Source: Gammaproteobacteria bacterium
GTDB taxonomy: Bacteria; Pseudomonadota; Gammaproteobacteria; GCA-002705445; GCA-002716945
DNA: 7,773 nt
Assembly (NCBI GenBank): GCA_002701705.1
Contig: NZWU01000017.1
Span: 1 to 7,773 of the forward strand
Direction of reading: 5' to 3'
Part shown: piece after piece, positions 1 to 6,489 of the stretch
How the letters are laid out: every line of letters begins with the position of its first letter
How positions within the stretch are numbered: position 1 is the stretch's first letter
Made by a program: the position numbers and the translations under genes
The notes under the pieces: model-generated
What the model was told of the DNA's origin: nothing
Databases searched by the model: none
Seen by the model: the letters and a program-made list of their open reading frames with translations, nothing else

Positions 1-15
1 TTATGAACCTTATAT

Positions 16-45
16 ATGCGAGGGAATACCGATCCATATTCGCAT
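16..45. repeat. Short inverted repeat with 18-base loop
   Basis: ATGCGA at 16-21 pairs with TCGCAT at 40-45, and the flanking AT bases can extend the pairing imperfectly. The loop contains the most G+C-rich bases of this edge region. No T-run follows the stem on either strand, so it is not a standard intrinsic terminator. It could be a 3' end structure of the tupA transcript or a protein site overlapping the first AT palindrome. Support is weak. Confidence 0.25.
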
Positions 46-98
46 AATATATATTATGTTTCATTATATGCATGATTTAGAACATAATATATATTATA
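43..98. repeat. Two copies of a 15-16 bp AT palindrome, 40 bp apart
   Basis: Positions 43-58 read CATAATATATATTATG, a perfect 16-base palindrome. Positions 83-98 repeat the first 15 bases exactly and differ only in the last (A for G). The copies start 40 bases apart, close to four helical turns, so a dimeric protein bound at each would face the same side of the DNA. A further partial match (CATAATA) occurs at 110-116. Paired, phased palindromes in an intergenic region are typical of operators. In DNA this AT-rich, chance AT palindromes are also common, and the regulator and target are unknown. Confidence 0.5.
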
Positions 99-128
99 CG
101 AACATCAAACATAATACTTTTGTATCCT

Positions 129-971
129 CTATTCAAATGTATAGAAAAGTTGCTGATCCTGCACAGTAAATGCATTAATTGCATCTTGCCCATCTTCAGA
201 TAAAAGCCAATTACTAAATATATTTGCAAGATCTTTTTTGGTATTTGGGCATTTCTGATGATTAATTGTAACAATGCTGTAGATATTAAGTAAATGAGTG
301 TCTTTAATCGGAATCACATGATGATTATATTTGTTGTTAAATTGAAGCCATGTAGCATTATCTGATAATACATATGCATCTAGGTTTATGGCTATATTAA
401 GCGTAAAACCCATCCCTAGCCCAGATTCTAAATACCAATCACCGCTACTAAGAATAGGATTTATCCCAGTCATCTCCCAGATTTTAGTCTCAGCTTTATA
501 GGTTCCACTGCTATCTGATCGAGTTAAGAATTTAGATTTAGTATTAGCAATTTTTGTAAATGCAACAATGATATCATCATTCAAAAAAATATTTGCTGGA
601 TTAGATTTAGGCGCAACTAAAACAAAATTATTATACATAAGAGTTTTTCGAGTTTTACCATAGTTATTGTTGATAAATTCAATCTCATCAGGTTTAGAAT
701 GGACTATTAGTAAATCTGCATCACAATTTTTTGCATTAGTGAGTGCTTTTCCAGTTCCTGCGGCAACATATCTTATTTGTGTATGATTAAATTCATTGAA
801 TTTAGGGATTATATATTCAAGGAAACCAGAATCTCTTAGAGAAGTGGTTGTTTGTAAGAGTAAAAAATTTTCAGAAGCTAAGGGAGTTTTGTGGTTAAAA
901 AATATAGAAAGTAAAATTATATAGCTGATAGCCTTTTTTAAATATTTTTTTTTAACTAAAGTCATGCACAT
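129..971 (-). CDS. tupA: Tungstate ABC transporter substrate-binding protein TupA
   Basis: This is the periplasmic oxyanion-binding protein of a tungstate importer, which delivers the anion to TupB. At 280 aa it has the usual TupA length. A signal peptide is clear: lysine-rich residues 7-13, a hydrophobic core at about 14-25 and a likely cleavage site after LAS (31-33). Family hallmarks appear in order: TTTS with the following DSG (41-49), AAGTGKAL (70-77), DADLLIVHS (84-92), SDSSGTYKAE (152-161), WYLESGLGMGFTLNIA (179-194) and AYVLSDNATWL (199-209). The TTTS start is characteristic of the TupA branch as opposed to molybdate ModA. Substrate choice is from family knowledge, and molybdate cannot be excluded. 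The start at 971 overlaps the end of tupC by 20 bases. A second in-frame ATG at 965 (residue 3) is an equally good start, and neither has a clear ribosome binding site. The overlap suggests translational coupling to tupC. Confidence 0.9.
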   Translation of the reverse strand: MCMTLVKKKYLKKAISYIILLSIFFNHKTPLASENFLLLQTTTSLRDSGFLEYIIPKFNEFNHTQIRYVAAGTGKALTNAKNCDADLLIVHSKPDEIEFINNNYGKTRKTLMYNNFVLVAPKSNPANIFLNDDIIVAFTKIANTKSKFLTRSDSSGTYKAETKIWEMTGINPILSSGDWYLESGLGMGFTLNIAINLDAYVLSDNATWLQFNNKYNHHVIPIKDTHLLNIYSIVTINHQKCPNTKKDLANIFSNWLLSEDGQDAINAFTVQDQQLFYTFE

Positions 972-1668
972 AATAAGATGAAGTTAGGCTTTTAGGGTTA
1001 CTTAGAATTTCAGTTGCTATGCCCTGCTCCATTAATTTACCATTTTCAAAATATAATATCTCATCAGCCAATCTTTTAGCTTGAATAATATCATGTGTAG
1101 TCATAACAACCTTCACTTCTTGTTTTGTTGCTTTCCTAATAAGATTTTCGATAATAGAAGTTGATGTTGGGTCCAAACTACTACTTGGTTCATCTAAAAA
1201 TAAAATTTTTGGTTTTATAATTAAAGCCCGTAAAAGTGATAATATTTGTTGTTCACCAACTGATAATTTCTTTGCAGGAAAATTTAAAAATTTTTGCCAT
1301 TTTTTGTTAGGTAAAATTTTTTGTATTTCAGTATCGTGATATTTTTTTGGTAGACCAATAATATATAAGGGGTGGCTTAGGTTTTCTCTAACGGTTCTTC
1401 TTAAAAGAATTGGTTTTTGAAAGACAAAACCACATGGAAGATTTGTTGATACAGATTTATTAGCATGGCTTATAATTCCATAATCTGGTTCAAGAAGACC
1501 TGACATAAGTTTTAAGATTAAGCTTTTCCCTGAACCATTTGGTCCCATTATAATCGAAATGCCTTTATTCATTATTTCTAGCGTTAAATTATTGAAAAAT
1601 CTGTTTGATCTAAATGATAAACATACGTTCTTAAATTTTATTGGAAGTATATTATTTAAATTATGCAT
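952..1668 (-). CDS. tupC: Tungstate ABC transporter ATP-binding protein TupC
   Basis: This is the cytoplasmic ATPase that powers the importer with TupB and TupA. The 238 aa form a single complete ABC domain: Walker A GPNGSGKS (42-49), Q-loop glutamine 84, signature LSVGEQQ (135-141), Walker B ILFLDE (155-160), D-loop SLD (164-166) and H-loop histidine 192. The signature departs from the usual LSGGQ by a valine at 137 and glutamate at 139. The glutamate form is common in importer ATPases of this group and the valine is less usual. No C-terminal regulatory domain is present, as in short TupC proteins. Assignment as TupC rests mainly on its overlap with tupA and on the tupB gene nearby, because ABC ATPases are hard to separate by motif alone. 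It starts 33 bases after the glycosyltransferase stop, so the two are probably co-transcribed. No Shine-Dalgarno sequence is visible. Confidence 0.85.
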   Translation of the reverse strand: MHNLNNILPIKFKNVCLSFRSNRFFNNLTLEIMNKGISIIMGPNGSGKSLILKLMSGLLEPDYGIISHANKSVSTNLPCGFVFQKPILLRRTVRENLSHPLYIIGLPKKYHDTEIQKILPNKKWQKFLNFPAKKLSVGEQQILSLLRALIIKPKILFLDEPSSSLDPTSTSIIENLIRKATKQEVKVVMTTHDIIQAKRLADEILYFENGKLMEQGIATEILSNPKSLTSSYYVHDFS

Positions 1669-1701
1669 TATTAGAAATTCTGATTATTGTATGTAAATAT
1701 T

Positions 1702-2916
1702 TCATGTTATGTTTTCATTCATCAGAAGTTGATGGTATTTTATTGCACAAGATTTACTTGTAAAAAATTTATTATATGTATTAAAGCCATTTTCCCCATA
1801 AAATTTAATTTTTTCTTTTTCTTTTATAAATGTGATTAAATTATTTGAATATTTATCCGCTCTAGCCTCTGATATTAAACCAATATTTGGATTTAACTCG
1901 AAAATCTCTTTTAATCCACCAGTATTAGTTGTTATTAATGGTTTTTTTAGAGACATGGCTTCTAATGCTGTTAATGGGAGACCCTCAAACTTAGTTGATG
2001 GTACAACTACAGCATCAGTATTTGAATATAAATCAAAAGTATTCTTTTGAAATTCTAATAATGTAATATATTTATCAATTTTACGCGATGTAATCGCATT
2101 TTGAATTCTATTTCTATCTTTAATAGTTCCAAAGCCTGCAATTGTAAAATGAAAATTATTTGATGTATCAAGAAGCTTAACAATCGAGTCAAAAAGTAGT
2201 TCATGCCCCTTATGTTTTTCAAAAGTAGCGAGCATTAAAAATTTAGTTTTGTTGTTGTTTTCTTGCTGTTTATTCTTTGGGGACAAAGAATTAATCTCTA
2301 AAAATGAATCTATACCATTGAAAATTACCCTATGCTTACTTTTCATTAAATATTTTCTTGTGGACAGTGTTGATTGAACAAATTTTGAAGGAAATATAAA
2401 ACAAAAAATTGATGTTGATAAAAATCTATCAATAACATACTCAAAAGGAGCGGCATACCACGCTGGTCTTTTTAAAGTACTAAGGCAAGCCATAAGAGCT
2501 TTTTTCTTTTTTGATAATCTCCAAGCTATTGATGCAGCCCTACAAGTGTTGCCACCAGGGTAACCTCCATTAAAAATTAAAATTTTATCAAAATTAGATT
2601 TATTGAAAAATATGGTTAACTTAATTACCTGATAAGGCAAGATTATGTATTTTAATGAAAATGATATAAATGATAATATTGAATTTGGTAAAAAATCTTT
2701 TAATTTATTTTTTATTTCCCAAGAACACAAAACGTTTGATGGTTTGATCATATGGTTATTAATTATATTTTCTTTAAGATATGAATAGCCTGGATGGCTT
2801 CTATTGCAAAGCAATGTAATAATGTCATCTTTATCTGGCCAATTATTAATAACCGTATAAATAAGCTTATCCATTCCCCCTTTGTAAGAGTTTTCAGTAA
2901 AAAAACAAATTCTCAT
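1702..2916 (-). CDS. GT4-type (GT-B fold) glycosyltransferase
   Basis: This is a probable retaining glycosyltransferase that transfers a sugar from an NDP-sugar to a growing lipid-linked or surface glycan at the inner face of the cytoplasmic membrane. The 404 aa fit a GT-B enzyme. The N-terminal domain has a glycine-containing loop (YKGGMDK, 11-17) and a region of hydrophobic segments at about 80-105 that may contact the membrane. The linker and C-terminal domain carry FPSKFV (175-180), VIFNGID (197-203), the lysine-rich FEKHKG (232-237), IAGFG (259-263) and the EX7E pair E311/E319 within EGLPLTALEAM, followed by TNTGG (330-334). This pattern is classic family 4. Donor and acceptor cannot be read from sequence. 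It starts the leftward unit with tupC and tupA and diverges from the methyltransferase. The only hint of a ribosome binding site is GAG seven bases before the ATG. Sampled G+C is about 28%. Confidence 0.88.
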   Translation of the reverse strand: MRICFFTENSYKGGMDKLIYTVINNWPDKDDIITLLCNRSHPGYSYLKENIINNHMIKPSNVLCSWEIKNKLKDFLPNSILSFISFSLKYIILPYQVIKLTIFFNKSNFDKILIFNGGYPGGNTCRAASIAWRLSKKKKALMACLSTLKRPAWYAAPFEYVIDRFLSTSIFCFIFPSKFVQSTLSTRKYLMKSKHRVIFNGIDSFLEINSLSPKNKQQENNNKTKFLMLATFEKHKGHELLFDSIVKLLDTSNNFHFTIAGFGTIKDRNRIQNAITSRKIDKYITLLEFQKNTFDLYSNTDAVVVPSTKFEGLPLTALEAMSLKKPLITTNTGGLKEIFELNPNIGLISEARADKYSNNLITFIKEKEKIKFYGENGFNTYNKFFTSKSCAIKYHQLLMNENIT

Positions 2917-3025
2917 AATCGAACTCTATACTTTAGAATCATAATTTTATTTGGTATTTTTTTCTTAAGTATAGTATAAATATAGAGATAAAAAATGATA
3001 ATCTTTTATCTCATAAATAACAAAA
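2917..3025. promoter_or_regulatory. Divergent promoter region between glycosyltransferase and methyltransferase
   Basis: These 109 bases separate two genes that point away from each other, so promoters for both must lie here or nearby. For the plus strand a plausible sigma-70 pair is TTGGTA (2951-2956) and TATAAA (2975-2980) with an 18-base spacer, which would start RNA near 2987. For the minus strand a weaker candidate is TTAAGA with TATGAT about 19 bases further. AT richness makes such matches frequent, so the individual boxes are tentative even though the location is well supported. Confidence 0.5.
2985..3012. promoter_or_regulatory. 9-bp perfect inverted repeat upstream of the methyltransferase
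   Basis: GAGATAAAA (2985-2993) is the exact reverse complement of TTTTATCTC (3004-3012), separated by ten bases. The repeat ends 13 bases before the methyltransferase ATG. If the tentative promoter at 2951-2980 is right, it would form a hairpin at the very 5' end of that mRNA, which can stabilise a transcript. It could equally be an operator for a dimeric repressor. No T-run follows on either strand, so a terminator is unlikely. Confidence 0.45.
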
Positions 3026-3814
3026 ATGTCTAATAAAAATTATAGCTATAAAGAATACAATGATGCTTTAAATAACAGGATTGATATCCACAAAAAATAC
3101 AGCAATTTTAATTTGCATGGATGGATTAAACAAAAATTTAAAATTTTACCAAATCAATCTATTTTAGATATGGGTTGTGGAAATGGAAACTTTATTAACT
3201 TTTTTTTATCACTAACAAACAATTTAGAAATTATAGGAGTTGATAATAATAGAGATTTATTAAATGAACTTCAAAGAGACTTAAAAATTCCAAATGTTAG
3301 CTTAATACATGAAGATTTTGATAATTTTAAAATATCAAATAAAAAGTTTGATTGGATTTTTTTTATTTATTCAATCTATTATTCACAAAAACCAGAGGAA
3401 TTAATAAATAAAATGTTCAACTTATTAAAAAAAAATGGTTCCTTAGTTATTATCGGTCCAGGCAAGAGTAATGCAATTGAATTAGATAAACTAAATAAAA
3501 ATGTAACTGGTATGGATCCAAAGCCAGAATATACTGAGCGTCAACAAAGAATAGAAAATGAATTTTACAAAATTGCTATAAAAAATTTTAAAGAAGAAAA
3601 CGTTAGTCTAGAAATTCTGAACAATTTTCTTAATTTTCCAGACGCAAATGAGTATGCTCATTATTATTGGTCCACTTTGCTTTGGAGAGACAGCATAGAG
3701 AGATTGCAGTCACCTGATTTAAATGTGTTAAAAAATGAAACATTAAATAAAATTCAGCTACTTACAAATTTAAAAATAAATAAACAAGTAAGCGTTTTAG
3801 TTGCTAAGTTATAA
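3026..3814 (+). CDS. Class I SAM-dependent methyltransferase
   Basis: This is a Rossmann-fold methyltransferase of 262 aa, and the only plus-strand gene here. The SAM-binding motif ILDMGCGNG is at 46-54. The acidic residue after strand 2 is D73 in GVDNN, the next SAM contact region is HEDFDNF (95-101), and a typical LLKKNGSLVIIGPG strand-turn lies at 133-146. The C-terminal third (about 150-262) has no motif I recognise and probably makes the substrate lid. The substrate is unknown. The neighbours suggest a sugar or glycan, but the opposite orientation weakens that inference. It converges on PIG-L with a 5-base gap and starts from its own divergent region with no Shine-Dalgarno sequence. By hand count 3061-3780 has about 25% G+C, clearly below tupB and the aminotransferase, which hints at separate acquisition. 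Confidence is high for the fold and low for the role. Confidence 0.85.
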   Translation: MSNKNYSYKEYNDALNNRIDIHKKYSNFNLHGWIKQKFKILPNQSILDMGCGNGNFINFFLSLTNNLEIIGVDNNRDLLNELQRDLKIPNVSLIHEDFDNFKISNKKFDWIFFIYSIYYSQKPEELINKMFNLLKKNGSLVIIGPGKSNAIELDKLNKNVTGMDPKPEYTERQQRIENEFYKIAIKNFKEENVSLEILNNFLNFPDANEYAHYYWSTLLWRDSIERLQSPDLNVLKNETLNKIQLLTNLKINKQVSVLVAKL

Positions 3815-3819
3815 TTTAA

Positions 3820-4479
3820 TTATTTTTTTAAATAAAATAAATGTTCATCATATAGCCTTATAATTTCATATGCTTCTGCGTATTTATAACCGCATAAAAA
3901 ACCTTGATATTTAGCTATCAATTCTAGTGACTCAGATGAGCAAGGGTGTGGATATTTTTTAATTTCATTTTTATATTTTTTTAAAGACAAAATTTTATTT
4001 TTAATTTCCTTTGTAATATCTACAAAGAAATTTGGTTTAAATGTTTTTTGATTCCAGAAAGAATTGTTTGGTATTTCAAAACAAAGTATTGAGCATCTAT
4101 TGTTTTTGGGTCTTGAAATTATTTTTGCTACTTCAAATGTAATTCTATGATCTTTGTTTAACTCAGTTTTAGAGTGAGTAATAATAATATCTGGATCAAA
4201 ATTTAATCTTGAAACAGCATTAGCAATATCCGCTATTGGATATGTATCAAATTTTTGATCTTTGAAATCTAGTATTGTTATATCATTAATACCTAACTGC
4301 TTTGCCGCAGAGAATAAATGCCTAGTGTTATCCACGAATTTATTTCTAACAGTAATTTTTCCATCTGATACTACTGCTAATTTAATTTTCACATTCTTTT
4401 TGGCGAGTTTGGTAATAAATCCACCAGGACCCAATACCTCATCATCTGCATGTGCTACCAAAATTAAAATATTTAACAT
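3820..4479 (-). CDS. PIG-L family N-deacetylase
   Basis: This is a predicted zinc-dependent deacetylase that removes an N-acetyl group from an N-acetylhexosamine unit or similar substrate. The 219 aa match the family's usual length. The metal and catalytic motif AHADDE lies at 9-14 (H10, D12 and D13 expected to act as ligand and base). The second conserved element, THSKTELNKDHR (101-112), supplies H102 and the D110-H111 pair. The segment near the C-terminus (YPHPCSSESLELIAKYQG, 176-193) resembles the sub-branch found in lipopolysaccharide and other glycan loci. There is no signal peptide, so action is cytoplasmic. It begins 4 bases after the tupB stop and so is very likely translated from the same mRNA, although no functional link with tungstate uptake is known to me. 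It converges with the methyltransferase. Sampled G+C is about 25%. The substrate is not determined. Confidence 0.88.
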   Translation of the reverse strand: MLNILILVAHADDEVLGPGGFITKLAKKNVKIKLAVVSDGKITVRNKFVDNTRHLFSAAKQLGINDITILDFKDQKFDTYPIADIANAVSRLNFDPDIIITHSKTELNKDHRITFEVAKIISRPKNNRCSILCFEIPNNSFWNQKTFKPNFFVDITKEIKNKILSLKKYKNEIKKYPHPCSSESLELIAKYQGFLCGYKYAEAYEIIRLYDEHLFYLKK

Positions 4480-4483
4480 AAAG

Positions 4484-5176
4484 TCACAATTTTGACATAT
4501 TTTTAAGTATATACAATGATCCGTTTATCAAAATTGACAAAGAGATTAATATAATTCCTAGTCCTAGAGCCAAAGATAAATCACCTTTAGATGTTTCCAT
4601 TGCAATTGTTGTAGTCATTACTCGTGTTATATGGGCAATATTTCCACCAACAATAATAACTGCACCAACTTCAGCTAATGCTCTGCCAAATCCTGCAAGA
4701 GCAACAGTTAATAAAGAAAATCTCGCATCCCAGATCAATGTTTGAATTTTTTGTATCGTTGTTGCTTTAAGAGATAGTAATAGATCACTGTATTCAATAA
4801 ATAAATCTTCAATAATTTGTTTTGTTAATCCAATAATAATTGGTGTGACTATAATAATCTGAGCAATAATCATTATTGTTGGGGAGTATAACAATTGATA
4901 ATAACCAAATATGCCTGCAGATGAAAATATAAGATATAAAAATAAACCTACTACAACGGGTGGTAATCCCATAAATGCATTTACTATTATAATAATAATT
5001 TCTCTTCCATAAAACTTTTTCATAGCTAGAAAACTTCCAATTGGAAATGAAATTATACATGCAATAATGACAGCTGATAATGAAACAAATAATGACAAAG
5101 ATATTATTTCAATTAAACCAGAATCTAGTGAAATAATTAAATTAGATGCTTCATAAAATGAATTATTAATATCCAT
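4484..5176 (-). CDS. tupB: Tungstate ABC transporter permease TupB
   Basis: This is the inner-membrane channel subunit, thought to act as a homodimer with two TupC ATPases and fed by TupA. The 230 aa hold about five hydrophobic segments, near 22-50, 60-84, 98-117, 152-178 and 200-222. FMGLPPVVVGL (68-78) and GFGRALAEVGAVIIVGGNI (162-180) are highly characteristic of the TupB/WtpB branch. The second is the EAA-type loop that docks onto the ATPase. This is the strongest single assignment to tungstate transport in the window. The gene is separated from tupC-tupA by PIG-L, a reversed methyltransferase and a glycosyltransferase, although tup genes are normally adjacent. It lies 62 bases after the aminotransferase and 4 bases before PIG-L. 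No good ribosome binding site is seen. Sampled G+C is about 32%, matching its upstream neighbours more than PIG-L. Confidence 0.92.
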   Translation of the reverse strand: MDINNSFYEASNLIISLDSGLIEIISLSLFVSLSAVIIACIISFPIGSFLAMKKFYGREIIIIIVNAFMGLPPVVVGLFLYLIFSSAGIFGYYQLLYSPTIMIIAQIIIVTPIIIGLTKQIIEDLFIEYSDLLLSLKATTIQKIQTLIWDARFSLLTVALAGFGRALAEVGAVIIVGGNIAHITRVMTTTIAMETSKGDLSLALGLGIILISLSILINGSLYILKNMSKL

Positions 5177-5205
5177 TTAACTTAGTGATTAATTAATCTT
5201 TTATG

Positions 5206-5229
5206 ACCTCTTCTAAATTAATTTGAGGT
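5206..5229. promoter_or_regulatory. Imperfect inverted repeat between aminotransferase and tupB
   Basis: ACCTC (5206-5210) pairs with GAGGT (5225-5229), and between them lies the perfect palindrome AAATTAATTT (5215-5224), with an unpaired TTCT on one side. The site sits 30 bases upstream of the tupB start. It could be an operator controlling tupB, for instance by an oxyanion-responsive regulator, or a structure between two cistrons. No T-run follows, so it is not a standard terminator. I do not recognise it as a known regulator motif. Confidence 0.3.
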
Positions 5230-5238
5230 TTGTTTCCA

Positions 5239-6414
5239 TTATTTTTTAACACAATGTTTTTTAATAGATTTGACAATATATTCAAGTTCTTCATTTTTCA
5301 GAGATGGGTATATTGGTAATGATAAACAGCCATGGTAGTATTTTTCTGTATTTGGAAAATCCTGAGCATCCAAATTATATGTATCTTTATAATAAGTCAT
5401 TCGATGAAGCGGTCTATAGTGTAGAGATGCGCTTATACCATCTGTCTCCAATAGGTTCATCAAATCGTCCCTTAAGGTATTTGATTTATCATTAACAACT
5501 ATTGTAAATAAGTACCATGAATGATCAGAAAAATTAACTTTTAATTTTGGTATATCAATACAGTCAATTCTTGATAGTTCATTAGTATAATATTCAGCAC
5601 ATCTTTGCCTCTCTAATCTCATTTTTTCCGCTCTTTCTAATTGAGCAAGACCAATAGCTGCATTAATATCAGGCATATTATATTTGAAGCCTTGAAGAAT
5701 CACATCATATTTCCATTTTATCCCCTCACCGGTATGTCTTTTCCATGGATCTTTATCTAGTCCATGCAATCTCATAATTCTAATCTTTTCAATTAATTTT
5801 TCATCATCAGAAACAATCATCCCCCCTTCTCCTGTTGTGATAGTTTTATTTGCATAAAAACTAAAACACGTAATCTTTCCAAAGTTACCAACATATACAT
5901 CATTTAATTTTGATGGAAATGCGTGTGCAGCATCTTCTATTACAGTTATGTTATTTTCTTTACAAATATCAAGTATCCCCTTTTTATTGTCGCTAGTCAT
6001 CATTGCTGCATGACCTCCAAAATGAACTACAATTACTGCTTTAATATCGCCATGCTCATCAATTGCTTTCTGTATGATTTCAGGAGTTATTAGGCATGTA
6101 TCGTAATCAATGTCTACAAATATAGGTTCAGCTTGTAAATAAGTAATAACTTCAGCTGATGCAGCAAAAGTTAATGAAGGAACGATAACTTTATCACCTT
6201 TTTTTGTGGATATAGCATTCAGTGCGAGATGTAAAGCAGATGTGCAGGAATTAACCGTTAAAGAATATTTAGATCCAATAAATTTAGAGAAATCTTTTTC
6301 AAATTGTTTTGCGACATTACCTGTAGTCAACCAACCAGAGTTGAGAACATCTTGAACATATTCTAATTCTTTGCGCTCAGTTACAACTTTAGAAAAAGGT
6401 ATTTTATATTTCAT
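5239..6414 (-). CDS. DegT/DnrJ/EryC1/StrS family sugar aminotransferase
   Basis: This PLP-dependent enzyme is expected to convert a keto group of a nucleotide-activated sugar to an amino group, using glutamate or glutamine as donor. The 391 aa are full length. Hallmarks are GWLTTG (27-32), the phosphate-binding SCTSAL (56-61), VPSLTFAAS (78-86), EDAAHAF (160-166) with D161 contacting the PLP ring nitrogen and H164 nearby, and the Schiff-base lysine K190 in FYANKTITTGEGG. FKYNMPDINAAIG (243-255) is the conserved dimer and active-site stretch, and LHYRPLH (331-337) and SLPIYPSL (365-372) complete the family pattern. All catalytic residues are intact. Relatives include enzymes for 4-amino-4-deoxy-arabinose, perosamine and pseudaminic acid precursors, and I cannot choose among them. 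No dehydratase or NDP-sugar gene is visible, so the substrate must come from genes outside the window. It follows the TylF homologue by 75 bases and precedes tupB by 62. Confidence 0.93.
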   Translation of the reverse strand: MKYKIPFSKVVTERKELEYVQDVLNSGWLTTGNVAKQFEKDFSKFIGSKYSLTVNSCTSALHLALNAISTKKGDKVIVPSLTFAASAEVITYLQAEPIFVDIDYDTCLITPEIIQKAIDEHGDIKAVIVVHFGGHAAMMTSDNKKGILDICKENNITVIEDAAHAFPSKLNDVYVGNFGKITCFSFYANKTITTGEGGMIVSDDEKLIEKIRIMRLHGLDKDPWKRHTGEGIKWKYDVILQGFKYNMPDINAAIGLAQLERAEKMRLERQRCAEYYTNELSRIDCIDIPKLKVNFSDHSWYLFTIVVNDKSNTLRDDLMNLLETDGISASLHYRPLHRMTYYKDTYNLDAQDFPNTEKYYHGCLSLPIYPSLKNEELEYIVKSIKKHCVKK

Positions 6415-6489
6415 ATATGATGATTAAATTGAGTAAATAGAAAGTGTATATTAAAAGTACTGAAAATCCAATCAGTTAAAAATTAATTG

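Larger units (their letters stand above)
1..128. other. Non-coding left edge, downstream of tupA
   Basis: This AT-rich stretch follows the tupA stop codon and I see no credible gene in it. It holds two near-identical palindromic repeats (43-58 and 83-98) and a short inverted repeat (16-21 with 40-45), each listed separately. I find no GC-rich hairpin followed by a T-run that would act as a standard terminator for tupA. The sequence could be a promoter or operator region for a gene lying beyond the left edge on the minus strand, but that gene is not visible. Confidence 0.6.

Noticed and set aside
77..274. Minus-strand open frame of 65 codons at the left edge
   Set aside because: It overlaps the tupA coding end in another frame and extends into AT repeats. 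No domain or start signal supports it.
129..971. Binding protein as a molybdate (ModA) or phosphate (PstS) type
   Set aside because: The TTTS start, the GLGMGFTLNIA stretch and the TupB-type permease motifs point to the tungstate branch. Anion preference remains untested.
3815..3835. T-run between the convergent methyltransferase and PIG-L genes, as a bidirectional terminator
   Set aside because: The run of seven T lies mostly inside the PIG-L coding end, and there is no hairpin in front of it on either strand.
1702..4479. GT4 glycosyltransferase, PIG-L and methyltransferase as a thiol-cofactor pathway of the bacillithiol or N-methyl-bacillithiol type
   Set aside because: The glycosyltransferase N-terminus does not look like BshA or MshA, no cysteine ligase (BshC or MshC) is visible, and the methyltransferase is on the other strand. 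The pairing of families alone is not enough.
4809..5060. 83-codon minus-strand open frame inside tupB
   Set aside because: It is an out-of-frame shadow of tupB. The tupB frame carries the family motifs and the shadow has none.
5304..5495. 63-codon plus-strand open frame antisense to the aminotransferase
   Set aside because: It lies wholly opposite the conserved 3' part of the aminotransferase and shows no domain, so it is treated as chance.
6459..6476. Hairpin ACTGA/TCAGT between the TylF homologue and the aminotransferase, as a terminator
   Set aside because: The stem is only five base pairs with little G+C, and the following minus-strand bases (ACTTTT) are a poor T-tract.
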